A DNA stretch of 64,000 bases from Chromobacterium sphagni (GCF_001855555.1 NZ_MKCT01000001.1:930001-994000), one strand, 5' to 3'. Shown: positions 19,693 to 28,061, counted from the first letter of the stretch. The notes: generated by a model from the letters alone, not told the origin. Translations and numbers: made by a program.

Positions 19693-20535
19693 TTACATCT
19701 TCACGCCCAGCTCGCGCAGGCGCTCGTCCAGGTAGCTGCCGGCGCTGTGGCGGTCGGACAGCACCACTTCCGGGCGCGGGTGCAGGAACAGCGGCAGCGA
19801 GACCCGGCTCTTCTTCGCGCCCTCGCCGCTGGGGTTGACCACGCGGTGCTGGGTGGACGGATAGAAGCCGGCGGACGCTTCCTGCAGCATGTCGCCGATG
19901 TTCACCACCAGAGTGCCGAAATCACAGGGCACGTCTATCCAGTCGCCGTTCTTGTCCTGCACCTGCAGGCCGGGCTCGTTGGCCGCGGGCAGGATGGTCA
20001 GCAGGTTGATGTCGCCATGTGCGGCGGCGCGCAAGGAGCCGGCCGGCTCCTTGCCGGTCAGCGGCGGGTAGCGCAGCACGCGCAGCAGCGTCTGCTGGCT
20101 GTCTTCGATCATGTGCGACAGCGGCTCGCGGTAGTTGGCGGCGATGGCGGCCGGGGTGTATTGCTGCACCCAGGACAGCAGCTCGCGCGCCAGCTGGTTG
20201 GCCACCTGATAGTAGCGATCGGCGTCGGCCTTGAGCGCCGGCGGCACGCGGCCCCACGGGTAGACGTGGAAGTATTCCTTGATGTCCTTGAGGCTGGCGC
20301 CCTTGGCGGTCTCGGAGACTTCCGGTGAGAACCAGCCGTCCTGCTTTTCCATCGAGAAGGCGTAGTCGAACTTCTCTTCGCTGTTGAAGAAGCGCAGCCA
20401 GTCGGCGTAGATCTTCTCCACCAGGTCTTGCGGAATCGGATGGTTGGTGAGCACGCCGAAGCCGGTCTCGTGCAGCGAACGGGTGAAGCGTTCCGCCGCA
20501 TCCGGCGCGCGGTAATCGACAACTTTGACGTTCAT
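19693..20535 (-). CDS. Isopenicillin N synthase-like 2OG-Fe(II) oxygenase
   Basis: A 280-residue cytoplasmic non-heme iron oxygenase. The N-terminal DIOX_N-type region (TRSLHETGFGVLTNHPIP) precedes a jelly-roll core with the iron ligands HGD (in RAAAHGDINLLTIL) and the distal His in STQHRVVNPSGE, whose R-x-S neighbourhood (KKSRVSLPLFL) binds 2-oxoglutarate. Homologues include isopenicillin N synthase, ethylene-forming enzyme and flavonol synthase, but no substrate can be assigned. No secondary-metabolite genes adjoin it, so a beta-lactam role should not be assumed. Confidence 0.9.
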   Translation of the reverse strand: MNVKVVDYRAPDAAERFTRSLHETGFGVLTNHPIPQDLVEKIYADWLRFFNSEEKFDYAFSMEKQDGWFSPEVSETAKGASLKDIKEYFHVYPWGRVPPALKADADRYYQVANQLARELLSWVQQYTPAAIAANYREPLSHMIEDSQQTLLRVLRYPPLTGKEPAGSLRAAAHGDINLLTILPAANEPGLQVQDKNGDWIDVPCDFGTLVVNIGDMLQEASAGFYPSTQHRVVNPSGEGAKKSRVSLPLFLHPRPEVVLSDRHSAGSYLDERLRELGVKM

Positions 20536-20641
20536 GGGGTGGCTTTCCTGATGAACCTGACGCCGCCGGGCAATATCGGGGCGGTCGTCAGCGCGCGAAT
20601 TGTAGCCGCTAAACTACAGCGAGCCAAGCCGTCGGCATGGG

Positions 20642-21424
20642 CTACACCCGTTGGTCCATGTCCAGCGCCGGGGTGCCGGGACAAGCCTGCGCCACCACCC
20701 GCGCCGGCACGCCTGCCACCGTGGTATGCGCCGCCACGTCTTCCAGCACCACGCTGCCGGCGCCGACCTTGGCGCATTCGCCGACGCTGATATTGCCCAG
20801 CACCGCCGAGCCGGCGCCCAGCATCACGCCATCGCCTATTTTGGGATGGCGGTCGCCGCGCTCCTTGCCGGAGCCGCCCAGCGTCACGCCGTGCAGGATG
20901 GAGACATTGTTGCCTATCACGGCGGTTTCGCCCACCACCAGACCGGTGCCATGGTCCAGCATCACGCCTTCGCCTATGCGCGCCGCGGGATGAATGTCGG
21001 CGCCGGTCACTTCGGAGATGCGGTTCTGCAGGAATAGCGCCAGCGTGCGGCGGTTCTGCTGCCACAGCCAGTGGGTGATGCGCTGGCTTTGGATGGCGTG
21101 GAAGCCCTTGAAGTACAGCAGCGGCGTGGAATAGCTGTCGCAGGCCGGGTCGCGCTCATAGCAGGCGCGGATGTCGGCGCGCATCGCCGCGCTGACGGCG
21201 GGATCGGCCTGGAAGGCCTCGCGGAACAATTCCAGCAGCGCGCGCGGGTCCATCACCGGACTGGCGAGCTTGCTGGACAGATGGAAGGCCAGCACGTCTT
21301 CCAGCGTGGCGTGGCGCAAAACGGTCATGTGCAGGAAACTGGCCAGCAGCGGTTCGTCATTCACCGCCACCAGCGTTTCATCGCGGATGGCCGACCACAG
21401 CGGATCAACCAGTGGGGAACTCAT
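20642..21424 (-). CDS. cysE: Serine O-acetyltransferase
   Basis: A 260-residue enzyme that makes O-acetylserine from serine and acetyl-CoA, committing sulfur to cysteine synthesis. The N-terminal helical domain (WSAIRDETLVAVNDEPLLASF) is followed by the left-handed beta-helix of hexapeptide repeats (IHPAARIGEGVMLDHGTGLVVGE, RHPKIGDGVMLGAGSAVLGNI). The catalytic His-Asp region is visible in DIHPAA and MLDHGTG. The start is set to MSSPLVDPL at 21424 (GGAG upstream); the longer frame to 21493 has an unlikely N-terminus. Confidence 0.95.
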   Translation of the reverse strand: MSSPLVDPLWSAIRDETLVAVNDEPLLASFLHMTVLRHATLEDVLAFHLSSKLASPVMDPRALLELFREAFQADPAVSAAMRADIRACYERDPACDSYSTPLLYFKGFHAIQSQRITHWLWQQNRRTLALFLQNRISEVTGADIHPAARIGEGVMLDHGTGLVVGETAVIGNNVSILHGVTLGGSGKERGDRHPKIGDGVMLGAGSAVLGNISVGECAKVGAGSVVLEDVAAHTTVAGVPARVVAQACPGTPALDMDQRV

Positions 21425-21563
21425 TGGGGGACTCCAGGGGCAATAGCAACTAGTCGAAACATTGTAGCCTGCCGCGGGCCGCGCCGGGAGCACAACATCA
21501 TTTTGTCCGCGCCATCAGAAGCCGCCGCCATCGCCGACTAATCTGCAATCAGGGGAGAATGCG

Positions 21564-22190
21564 ATGAAACGGTTTGCGGCGTTGCTGTTGTTCAGCCTGG
21601 GCGCGTTGGCGGCGGCGCCGAAAGTGCCGGGTTGGCGCGAATACCAGGATGGGCGCTTGTCCGCCGCCCGCATTGCCTTCTGGCAGGCGGCCGAGCGCGG
21701 CGACCGGGTGGCGGCCTTCGATCTGGCGATGATGGACTGGCGCGGCGAGGCTGGGCCGGTGGACAAAACGCAGGCGTTGTACTGGCTGCGCCGCGCCGCC
21801 GACGAGCAGCTGGCGCAGGCGCAATACGCGCTGGGCTTGCTGGCGGAGCGCGGCGACGGCGTGCCCAAGTCGCTTACCGAGGCGACTCGCTGGTTCCAGC
21901 TGGCGGCGCGCCAGGGCTATCTGGCGGCCGAGATCGATCTGGGCACCCAGTATTTCCTCGGCCGCGGCGCGCCGCAGGACGACCGGCTGGCGGCCCACTG
22001 GTACGAGGAGGCCGCCAAGCAGGGCGATGTCGGCGCGCAGTACCTGATCGCCAGCATGTACGAGCATGGCGAGGGAGTGAAGCGGGACATTCCCGCCGCG
22101 ATCCGCTGGTACGCCAAGGCGGCGGTGCAGGGCGACGTCGGCGCCCGCGCCAAGGCGCTGGACCTGGCCAAGTCGCAAACCCGCCGTTGA
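21564..22190 (+). CDS. Exported Sel1-repeat protein
   Basis: A 208-residue protein with a short signal peptide (MKRFAALLLFSLGALAAA) and four to five Sel1-like repeats of about 36 residues (ALYWLRRAADEQLAQAQYALGLLAERGDG, AIRWYAKAAVQGDVGARAK). Such TPR-like solenoids mediate protein contacts in the periplasm. GGGGAGAA precedes the ATG. The partner is unknown and there is no evident operon. Confidence 0.88.
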   Translation: MKRFAALLLFSLGALAAAPKVPGWREYQDGRLSAARIAFWQAAERGDRVAAFDLAMMDWRGEAGPVDKTQALYWLRRAADEQLAQAQYALGLLAERGDGVPKSLTEATRWFQLAARQGYLAAEIDLGTQYFLGRGAPQDDRLAAHWYEEAAKQGDVGAQYLIASMYEHGEGVKRDIPAAIRWYAKAAVQGDVGARAKALDLAKSQTRR

Positions 22191-22200
22191 CGGCCGCGCG

Positions 22201-23061
22201 TTACAGCGCGTCCAGCGGCAGCTTCAGATAGCGCACGCCGTTGGCCTCGGCCGGCGGCAACTGGCCGGCGCGGATATTGATCTGCACCGCTGGCAGCAGC
22301 AGTTGCGGCATGCAGAGCGTCGCGTCGCGCGCCTCGCGCATCGCCACGAAATCGGTCTCCTCCACCCCGTCATGCGCATGCAGATTGGCGCGGCGCTGCT
22401 CGGCCACCGTCGAGCACCAGGCCGGCTCGCGTCCGGCCGGCGGGTAGTCGTGGCACATCAGCAGCCGGGTGTGGTCCGGCAGCGCCAGCAGCCGGCGGAT
22501 CGAGCGATACAGGGCGGCGGCGTCGCCGCCGGGAAAGTCGCAGCGGGCGGTGCCGGCGTCCGGCATGAACAGCGTGTCGCCGACGAACACCGCATCGTCT
22601 ATCCGGTAGGCGACGTCCGCCGGGGTATGGCCCGGCACCCATAGCACCTCGGCTTCCAACTCGCCGATGCGGAAAGTCTCGCCGTCCCGGAATAGATGGT
22701 CGAATTGCGAGCCGTCGCTACGGAAATCCGGTTCCAGGTTGAACACCTGGCGGAAAATGTCCTGCACCTGGGTGATGCGCTCGCCGATGGCGATCCGGCC
22801 GCCGGCCCGCTGCTTCAGATAGGCCGCCGCCGACAGATGGTCGGCATGGGCATGGGTTTCCAGTATCCATTGCAGCGTCAGTCGCTGGCCGCGCAGGAAG
22901 TCCAGCAGCCGGTCGGCCGAGCGGCCCGAGGTGCGGGCGGACCTGGGGTCGAAATCCAGCACCGGGTCTATCGCCGCGGCATGGCCGCCGGCCCGGTCGT
23001 AGACCACGTGGCTGACGGTGCCGGTGGCGGCGTCGTAGAAGCTTTCGATCTGCGCTGGCAT
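22201..23061 (-). CDS. Persulfide dioxygenase-like MBL-fold hydrolase (Blh/ETHE1 type)
   Basis: A 286-residue metallo-beta-lactamase-fold protein of the ETHE1/Blh group. The metal motif THAHADH lies around residue 70; later landmarks are FVGDTLFMPDAGTARCDFPGG and CHDYPP. Members oxidise glutathione persulfide to sulfite using one iron. The start at 23061 has GGGAGGA at a good distance; the frame extends far upstream, but that extension is Arg/Pro-rich shadow sequence. It diverges from a TauE-type exporter across a 20-base perfect palindrome, the layout of BigR-controlled sulfide-detoxification genes. Confidence 0.88.
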   Translation of the reverse strand: MPAQIESFYDAATGTVSHVVYDRAGGHAAAIDPVLDFDPRSARTSGRSADRLLDFLRGQRLTLQWILETHAHADHLSAAAYLKQRAGGRIAIGERITQVQDIFRQVFNLEPDFRSDGSQFDHLFRDGETFRIGELEAEVLWVPGHTPADVAYRIDDAVFVGDTLFMPDAGTARCDFPGGDAAALYRSIRRLLALPDHTRLLMCHDYPPAGREPAWCSTVAEQRRANLHAHDGVEETDFVAMREARDATLCMPQLLLPAVQINIRAGQLPPAEANGVRYLKLPLDAL

Positions 23062-23085
23062 GTTGTCCTCCCGGTATGGTCCTAA

Positions 23086-23105
23086 ATTATATAAATTTAT
23101 ATAAT
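23086..23105. promoter_or_regulatory. Twenty-base AT palindrome, BigR-box candidate
   Basis: ATTATATAAATTTATATAAT is a perfect palindrome in GC-rich DNA, 25 bases before the start of the MBL hydrolase and 79 before the exporter start. It contains TATAAT in both directions, so a bound repressor would cover both -10 regions. BigR, an ArsR-type persulfide sensor, binds a TA-rich palindrome of this size at the -10 region of blh operons. No bigR gene is in the window. Confidence 0.7.
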
Positions 23106-23183
23106 GATGGCCAGGATATTTCGCAAAGACTGCCCGATGACGCTTTTCCCGTTTGGCGCCGCAACGACGACGCAGGCGCCCAC

Positions 23184-23981
23184 ATGCTGCTGATGCTGGT
23201 CCTGGGCGCGCTGATAGGCGCGGTGCTGGGCTTGACCGGCGCCGGCGGCGGCATCCTGGCGATTCCGGCGCTGATGGCCAGCCAGGGCTGGACCCTGCCG
23301 CAGGCGGCGCCGGTGGCCTTGCTGGCGGTGGCGGCCGGCGCCGGGTTGGGCGCTTACGAGGGCTGGCGCCGGCAATTGGTGCGCTACCGCGCCGCCGCGT
23401 GGATGGCGGCCAGCGGCGTGCCGTTCGCCATGTTGGGGACCCGCGCCGCTCACCTGCTGCCGGCACCGCTGCTGTCCAGCCTGTTCGCGCTGGCGATGCT
23501 GATCGTGGCCGCGCGTTCGTGGCGTTCTGCCGGTTCCGCCGCCGCCGCGCAGCATGGGCGCGCCGCGCCGTGCCGCCTGAACCCGGATACCGGCCGGCTG
23601 CGCTGGAACCTGGCCGGCGCTTGCGCGCTGGCCGGCATCGGCGCGCTTACCGGATTTCTCACCGGCCTGCTGGGGGTGGGCGGCGGCTTCGTCATCGTGC
23701 CGGCTTTGCGCCGGTTGAGCAATCTGTCCATGCAGGCCATCGTCGCCACCTCGCTGCTGGTGATCGCTTTGGTCGGCGGCGGCGGCGTGCTGGCCGCCTG
23801 GAGGCATGGCGTACACATCCCGGCGCTGCCCAGCGCCGTTTTCGTGCTGGCGGCGATGGGCGGCATGCTGCTGGGCCGGCGCCTGATCCGCCGGCTGTCG
23901 CCGCCGCAGGTGCTGCGCGGATTCTCCCTGCTGGTGACGGCGGTGGCGGTGGCGCTGCTGCATCGGGCCTGGAGCGTTTAG
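23184..23981 (+). CDS. TauE/SafE-family sulfite exporter
   Basis: A 265-residue inner-membrane protein with about eight membrane segments in two repeats, each opening with a family motif (GAVLGLTGAGGGILAIPAL; TGFLTGLLGVGGGFVIVPAL). TauE/SafE proteins export sulfite or related anions. Divergent from the persulfide dioxygenase-like gene, whose product is sulfite, so the two make biochemical sense together. The ATG at 23184 starts the first membrane segment; no good ribosome site is seen, and the frame is open back to 23076 through the palindrome. Confidence 0.85.
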   Translation: MLLMLVLGALIGAVLGLTGAGGGILAIPALMASQGWTLPQAAPVALLAVAAGAGLGAYEGWRRQLVRYRAAAWMAASGVPFAMLGTRAAHLLPAPLLSSLFALAMLIVAARSWRSAGSAAAAQHGRAAPCRLNPDTGRLRWNLAGACALAGIGALTGFLTGLLGVGGGFVIVPALRRLSNLSMQAIVATSLLVIALVGGGGVLAAWRHGVHIPALPSAVFVLAAMGGMLLGRRLIRRLSPPQVLRGFSLLVTAVAVALLHRAWSV

Positions 23982-24039
23982 CGGCGCGGCTCCGCTCCCG
24001 GCAAAAAGCCGCAGGCGCGCCGCGGCTTGGGCACGCGGC

Positions 24040-24370
24040 GGATGCCGCCGCCGGTGTCGGAAATAGGCCTGCTCGCCGTGCAGCGCGTTATCCAGACCGA
24101 GCCTGCTGGGTGGCGGCGTCCACCTTGACCGGGGTGACGCCGTCTATTCAGCCACAACATGCCGTAGGTGAAGGCGAACGCCCACACGCCCGACACCACC
24201 GCGGCGGCCGCTTGCGTCCACAGGAAGTCGGGATTGCCCATCAGCAGGCCGCCGACGCCGTGCACACCCCATACGTCCAGCGCGTCGTCCCAGGCCAGAC
24301 GGTTTTTCAGCTGCACCGCGTAGCAGCACAGCACGGCGGCGATCACGACGATGACGGCGGCGGCGCGCTG
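24040..24370 (-). pseudogene. Decayed 3' fragment of an AmtB ammonium transporter
   Basis: On the minus strand the frame reads CYAVQLKNRLAWDDALDVWG then VHGVGGLL then NPDFLWTQ and VSGVWAFAFTYGMLWL, the C-terminal part of AmtB including the conserved D-D-x-L-D-V-x-G-V-H-G. Following bases continue the family sequence only after a one-base frame change (IDGVTPVKVDAATQQA) and then a second one (LDNALHGEQAYF). About 20 family residues seem missing between GGLL and NPDF. There is no N-terminal half and no start, so this is a remnant, not a gene. Confidence 0.85.
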
Positions 24371-24426
24371 CCGGAGCCGTGCAGGCTTGCCGGCAGGATT
24401 GGCGCGCCCGGCCGGGAAGGCGGCGT

Positions 24427-24744
24427 TCAGAGGTCGAAATCGAATTGGGCGCCGCTGCCGGCGCGGATGGCCTCGGCCAGGGTGGAGAAGAATTCCGCGC
24501 CGTCGCGGCTGGCGATCCAGGCGTCGCCTTTGCGGGCGAAGTGGTAGCCGCCGCTCTTGGCGGCGATCCACAGCTCCTGGTTGGCGGCGTGGCGGTTGAC
24601 GATCACCTTCTCGCCGCTTTCAAACTCGATCTCCAGCACATTGCCCAGCAGCAGCGCGTCGACGTCCAGATCGTAGTCGTCTATCGCGGCCTGGATCTGT
24701 TCGAAGATGGCGTCGCTCAGTTGCAGAAATTCGCTTTCGTTCAT
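24427..24744 (-). CDS. cyaY: Frataxin-like iron-binding protein CyaY
   Basis: A 105-residue cytoplasmic protein with the frataxin fold: an acidic first helix (ESEFLQLSDAIFEQIQAAIDDYDLDVDALL) followed by strands VLEIEFESGEKVIVNRHAANQELWIAAKSGGYHF. It binds iron and regulates the IscS-IscU iron-sulfur cluster machinery. Full length. It diverges from lptM, the same arrangement as in other betaproteobacteria. The amtB remnant begins just after its stop. Confidence 0.96.
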   Translation of the reverse strand: MNESEFLQLSDAIFEQIQAAIDDYDLDVDALLLGNVLEIEFESGEKVIVNRHAANQELWIAAKSGGYHFARKGDAWIASRDGAEFFSTLAEAIRAGSGAQFDFDL

Positions 24745-24833
24745 GGTGGCTTCCTGTATGGCCGGCCGGATGCAACACGGCGCGGCGTGGTTTTGCTAGT
24801 ATGCTGATTTTGCCATATCGGATTGCTGTCAGT

Positions 24834-25007
24834 ATGCGTACCCTGCTCGCTTGTGCAAGCCTGACCCTGGCCCTGGCCGCCTGTGGTTACAAAGGACCGC
24901 TGGTATTGCCCAAGGCTCCGCCGTCCCGTCCCGCGTCCCATCCTGCCGCCCCGGCTCCCCACGTGGACGCGTCCGCGGCCAAGGGCGAGGCTTCGGCCGC
25001 CCGCTGA
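24834..25007 (+). CDS. lptM: LptM (YifL-like) LPS-assembly lipoprotein
   Basis: A 57-residue lipoprotein: signal MRTLLACASLTLALAAC with lipobox LAAC, then the family motif GYKGPLVLPK. LptM binds the LptD-LptE translocon in the outer membrane and helps LptD disulfide maturation. The C-terminal part is Pro/Ala-rich and low complexity. In most proteobacteria lysA follows directly; here a HisC-like gene follows instead. The frame begins at 24801, but the signal sequence sets the start at 24834. Confidence 0.87.
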   Translation: MRTLLACASLTLALAACGYKGPLVLPKAPPSRPASHPAAPAPHVDASAAKGEASAAR

Positions 25008-25108
25008 CCCGGGAGATTCCTTTGCGCTAAGGATATTTCCAAGCGATCGTTTGTCTGAACACGCGTTGGCCTAGAATGGCCGTCGTCACCTTGGGAATCG
25101 GAACCGCC

Positions 25109-26203
25109 ATGCCACACTACGCCCGCCACCTGGAACACCATACCATCGTCAATCCCTTTCCCGGCATCGCCAAGCTGGAGGCGGCGCTGGGGCACAAGGT
25201 GGTCAGCCGGCTGGGCGCCAATGAAAGCATGAACAAGCCGGAGTCGCCGCTGCTGGCGCAGTGGGGCGAGGCGCTGGCCGAGCTGGCGCGGCTGTATCCC
25301 GATCCCTACGCGCTGGCGCTGCGCGAACGCGCCGCGCAACGCCACGGGGTGGAAAGCAGCCAGGTGATCTTCGACAGCGGCGCCGACAGCCTGATCCTGC
25401 TGGCGCTGCGGCTGCGCTGCAACGCCGGCGACGCGGTGGTGTGCAGCGCCGGCACCTATCCCGCTTTCCGCTACTTCGCCGAAGGCGTGGGCGCGCGCAT
25501 CCTGGAGGTGCCCTACCAGGCGCAGGGCATTGGTCTGCGGCCTGACCTGGCGCGCCTGTGCGAGGTGGTGCACGCCGAACGCGCGGTGGTGCTCTACCTG
25601 GCCAATCCCGACAATCCCACCGGCCACTATTGGTCGGCCGCCGACATCCAGGCGCTGCGTCAGCAACTGCCGACCCAGACCATGCTGATCCTGGACGAAG
25701 CCTATATCGATTTCTGTACCGACCCGCAGGATGCCCCTCTTGCGGGTGTCTTGCCCAATACCCTGCGGCTGCGCACGCTGTCCAAGGCCTACGGCCTGGC
25801 CGGGCTGCGCGTCGGCTTTGCGCTGGCCCAGGCCGAGATGATAGCCAAGGCCGACCAGATCCGCCCGCAGTACGCCTTGTCCGGCCTGGCCCAGCACGCG
25901 GCGCAACTGGTGCTGGACGACCCGGACTACGCGCGCCAGCTGGTGCAGGCCACCGTGCAGCTGCGCGACAAGCTGGGCGCCGCGCTGCGCGTGCGCGACC
26001 TGGCGGTGCTGCCCTCGCACACCAATTTCGTCAGCGTGCTCTATCCCAACGCCGCCAGCGGCGAGGCCATCCAACGCCAGCTGTTGGCCGAAGGCATCGC
26101 CGTGCACCGCCCGCCCCATCCGGCACTGCGCCACCTGTTGCGCGTCACCGCGCAGCCGCAGGCGCTGTCGAGCAAGGTGCTGGACGCGCTGGCCGGACAC
26201 TGA
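25109..26203 (+). CDS. HisC-like PLP aminotransferase
   Basis: A 364-residue fold-type I aminotransferase of the histidinol-phosphate aminotransferase group. It shows the N-terminal KLGANES-like RLGANESMNKP, the NPDNPTG motif (YLANPDNPTGHYW), DEAYIDF, and the PLP lysine in TLSKAYGLAGLRVGFA. It could be HisC, but standalone members also act on other amino acids and no his genes are here. A possible promoter (TAGAAT at 25072-25077) lies just upstream. The start at 25109 suits family length; the frame opens at 25076. Confidence 0.85.
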   Translation: MPHYARHLEHHTIVNPFPGIAKLEAALGHKVVSRLGANESMNKPESPLLAQWGEALAELARLYPDPYALALRERAAQRHGVESSQVIFDSGADSLILLALRLRCNAGDAVVCSAGTYPAFRYFAEGVGARILEVPYQAQGIGLRPDLARLCEVVHAERAVVLYLANPDNPTGHYWSAADIQALRQQLPTQTMLILDEAYIDFCTDPQDAPLAGVLPNTLRLRTLSKAYGLAGLRVGFALAQAEMIAKADQIRPQYALSGLAQHAAQLVLDDPDYARQLVQATVQLRDKLGAALRVRDLAVLPSHTNFVSVLYPNAASGEAIQRQLLAEGIAVHRPPHPALRHLLRVTAQPQALSSKVLDALAGH

Positions 26204-26252
26204 GGGCGGACGGGCGGTCATAGTTGCATTGACATCGCCAAATGTTATTGAC

Positions 26253-26286
26253 ATAAGCGATGCGGAAATTATTCCGTATCGCTTAT
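26253..26286. promoter_or_regulatory. Long inverted repeat overlapping a possible promoter
   Basis: ATAAGCGATGCGGAA and TTCCGTATCGCTTAT are 15-base arms matching at 14 positions, separated by ATTA. A consensus -35 TTGACA (26248-26253) abuts the left arm and the downstream ATG is at 26294. No T-run follows, so operator or leader structure is more likely than a terminator. Confidence 0.55.
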
Positions 26287-26293
26287 TCTCATC

Positions 26294-27100
26294 ATGAAAC
26301 CTATTTATCCCTTGCTTGGCCTGCTGCTATCGGCGGCAGGCGGCGCCCTTGCCGCGCCGATCACCAATTTCGACAGCGATCCGGTGATCGACCTGGCCGG
26401 TCAGCTGCGCGGGCAGCAGCATGGCGCGCGCGCCATCGCGGTGCAAACACTGGATGCCGCGGCCAGCGCGAAGATCCTGCGCGAAGTCGGCGACCGCCGC
26501 CAGTTGCTGGACCCGATGGGCATTCCGGAAGACGACAAGCGCATGATCGCGGCCCATCCTGAACTCAGCCAGCGCCAGGGCAAATTGCTGACCGTATCCA
26601 CGCCGGCCGGCCAGCGCCTGCAGTTCAAGAGCTGGAAAGTCGCCAAGGGCGATGGAGACAGCTCCACCTTCCTCTACCAGGGACCGCTGGCCGGCAATGC
26701 CCTGCAACGCGTGGATCTGCAATTCGGTCATGACGCTCCGGGCAGCCTGCTGATCGACAATCGCAGCGGCAAGGTCTTCTTCACCTACAGCACCGAAAAC
26801 ATGGTGGCCCCGTCTCCCGACGGCAGCGCGCTATTGCAGCTGCAGAGTTCGCCTGACTGGCGCCTGCAACTGGTATCGCTGCCGCAGACAGAACAGGCCA
26901 GCCTGTTCTGCAGCCTGAAAGACGCCTCGGCGGAGAGTACCTTCAAATCCTGGCGCGGCAACAGCCTGGGGCTGCAGCTGGAGAAGGGCGGCCAGAAGCT
27001 GGCATTGCGTTTCACCCGCAACGGCGGCGACTGGCAGGTCGCCTCCAGCCAGCCGGCCTTGCTGGCCAAGTTGGGCTTCCGCTGTAGCCAGCCGCGCTGA
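26294..27100 (+). CDS. Exported protein of unknown function
   Basis: A 268-residue protein with a clear signal peptide (MKPIYPLLGLLLSAAGGALA-AP). I recognise no domain. The mature part looks like a soluble beta-rich periplasmic protein, with LQFKSWKVAKGDGDSSTFLY and repeated aromatic-flanked strands and two Cys residues near the C-terminal half (LFCSLKD, GFRCSQP) that could form a disulfide. The ATG sits only 7 bases after the right arm of the inverted repeat at 26253-26286, and no ribosome site is obvious, which suggests unusual control of translation. Confidence 0.7.
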   Translation: MKPIYPLLGLLLSAAGGALAAPITNFDSDPVIDLAGQLRGQQHGARAIAVQTLDAAASAKILREVGDRRQLLDPMGIPEDDKRMIAAHPELSQRQGKLLTVSTPAGQRLQFKSWKVAKGDGDSSTFLYQGPLAGNALQRVDLQFGHDAPGSLLIDNRSGKVFFTYSTENMVAPSPDGSALLQLQSSPDWRLQLVSLPQTEQASLFCSLKDASAESTFKSWRGNSLGLQLEKGGQKLALRFTRNGGDWQVASSQPALLAKLGFRCSQPR

Positions 27101-27162
27101 GATTGGCAAAAACCACCGCTCCTCATCGCAAGGAGCGGCTTAACCGCGATGAGCAAGAAAAC

Positions 27163-27537
27163 ATGAAAACAAACCGTACCACCCGCCTCGCCGCCTTCTG
27201 TCTGCTGGCGGCCAGCCAACTGGCCTGCGCCGGCAAGGCCGTTGCCGTGCGCGAGGACGGCGAAACTCCGATCACGCTGCGCGGCACCGTGATCGGTCCG
27301 ATCTCGTCCGGCAGCAAGGCCGACGGCACCTTTTTCAAGGCCTACCATCTGAAACTGGGCCGGGCCATGACCTTTGACGACGGCGCCGATTGCAGCGAGC
27401 AGTCCAAGGCCAGCCTGGCGCTAAATCAGGAGGACATGGGCCGCTACAAGGGCAAGATCATTACGGTGAAGGCCAAGGTGTTCTGCCAGACCAACCGCAC
27501 CGGCACCTACCATCTGAGCGGCATCGTGGTGCAGTAG
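27163..27537 (+). CDS. Small exported protein, DUF4431-like
   Basis: A 124-residue protein with a signal peptide (LAAFCLLAASQLACAGKA). The mature part (TLRGTVIGPISSG, KAYHLKLGRAMTFDDGADC, YKGKIITVKAKVFCQTNRTGTYHLSGIVV) has the strand order of the OB-like DUF4431 family; this is a pattern match by eye. Two Cys in the mature part may pair. It follows the unknown exported protein by 62 bases, and the gap contains a CTCATCGC/GCGATGAG hairpin. Function unknown. Confidence 0.65.
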   Translation: MKTNRTTRLAAFCLLAASQLACAGKAVAVREDGETPITLRGTVIGPISSGSKADGTFFKAYHLKLGRAMTFDDGADCSEQSKASLALNQEDMGRYKGKIITVKAKVFCQTNRTGTYHLSGIVVQ

Positions 27538-27625
27538 CAACCAGGCTCCACGGTTCCCCACGCTGAACCTCGCCTCCCGGCGCAGGTCTATCCCGGGTCC
27601 CCGCCCGATAGCAGACCCGCGCCAC

Positions 27626-27925
27626 ATGCCCCTGATCCATCCCGAACTGATTCCGCTGATTGCCCTGCTGGTCCTCTACGCCGCCGCCTTGCTGTATTCG
27701 CTGCGCCAGGCCTGGCGCTTGCGCCGCTTGCACTGGCTGGGCTGCGTGCTGCTGCTGATCGCCGGCTTCCTGTCTATGCTGCTGGCCCGTCCGGTCACGC
27801 CCGATTCCGGCGAGATGCCGCCGGGGTTCGGCCTGGGGGTGATGCTGGCGCTGGCGGGCATTGCCGCCACTACCGGCGGCGCGATCTGGCGGGTATTTTC
27901 CTGTCGCCGTCGCCGTCGCCGCTGA
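27626..27925 (+). CDS. Small membrane protein of unknown function
   Basis: A 99-residue frame with three hydrophobic segments (LIPLIALLVLYAAALLYSL, LGCVLLLIAGFLSMLLA, GLGVMLALAGIAATTGGAIW) and a highly basic C-terminus of seven consecutive Arg after SC. I recognise no family. The positive tail and hydrophobic pattern look like real coding rather than shadow sequence, but no ribosome site is obvious. Confidence 0.5.
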   Translation: MPLIHPELIPLIALLVLYAAALLYSLRQAWRLRRLHWLGCVLLLIAGFLSMLLARPVTPDSGEMPPGFGLGVMLALAGIAATTGGAIWRVFSCRRRRRR

Positions 27926-28061
27926 CGCAACAGCCTGTTTCCCATCCTGGCCATGCTGTAGACATATTCGGCGCGCGCGCCTACGATGGCGCAAGCGCCG
28001 GCGATGCGATTGGCATCTGCGCGGTTGCCGGCCCACCTAGAGCATACAAGGAGCCGCAATC

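Noticed and set aside
19693-20535. Beta-lactam biosynthesis gene because of isopenicillin N synthase similarity
   Set aside because: The family is broad and no partner biosynthetic genes are nearby, so only the oxygenase class is called.
23978-24571. A 197-codon minus-strand frame treated as an intact gene
   Set aside because: Only its middle matches AmtB; the start lies antisense within cyaY and the end is out of the AmtB frame, so it is a pseudogene fragment.
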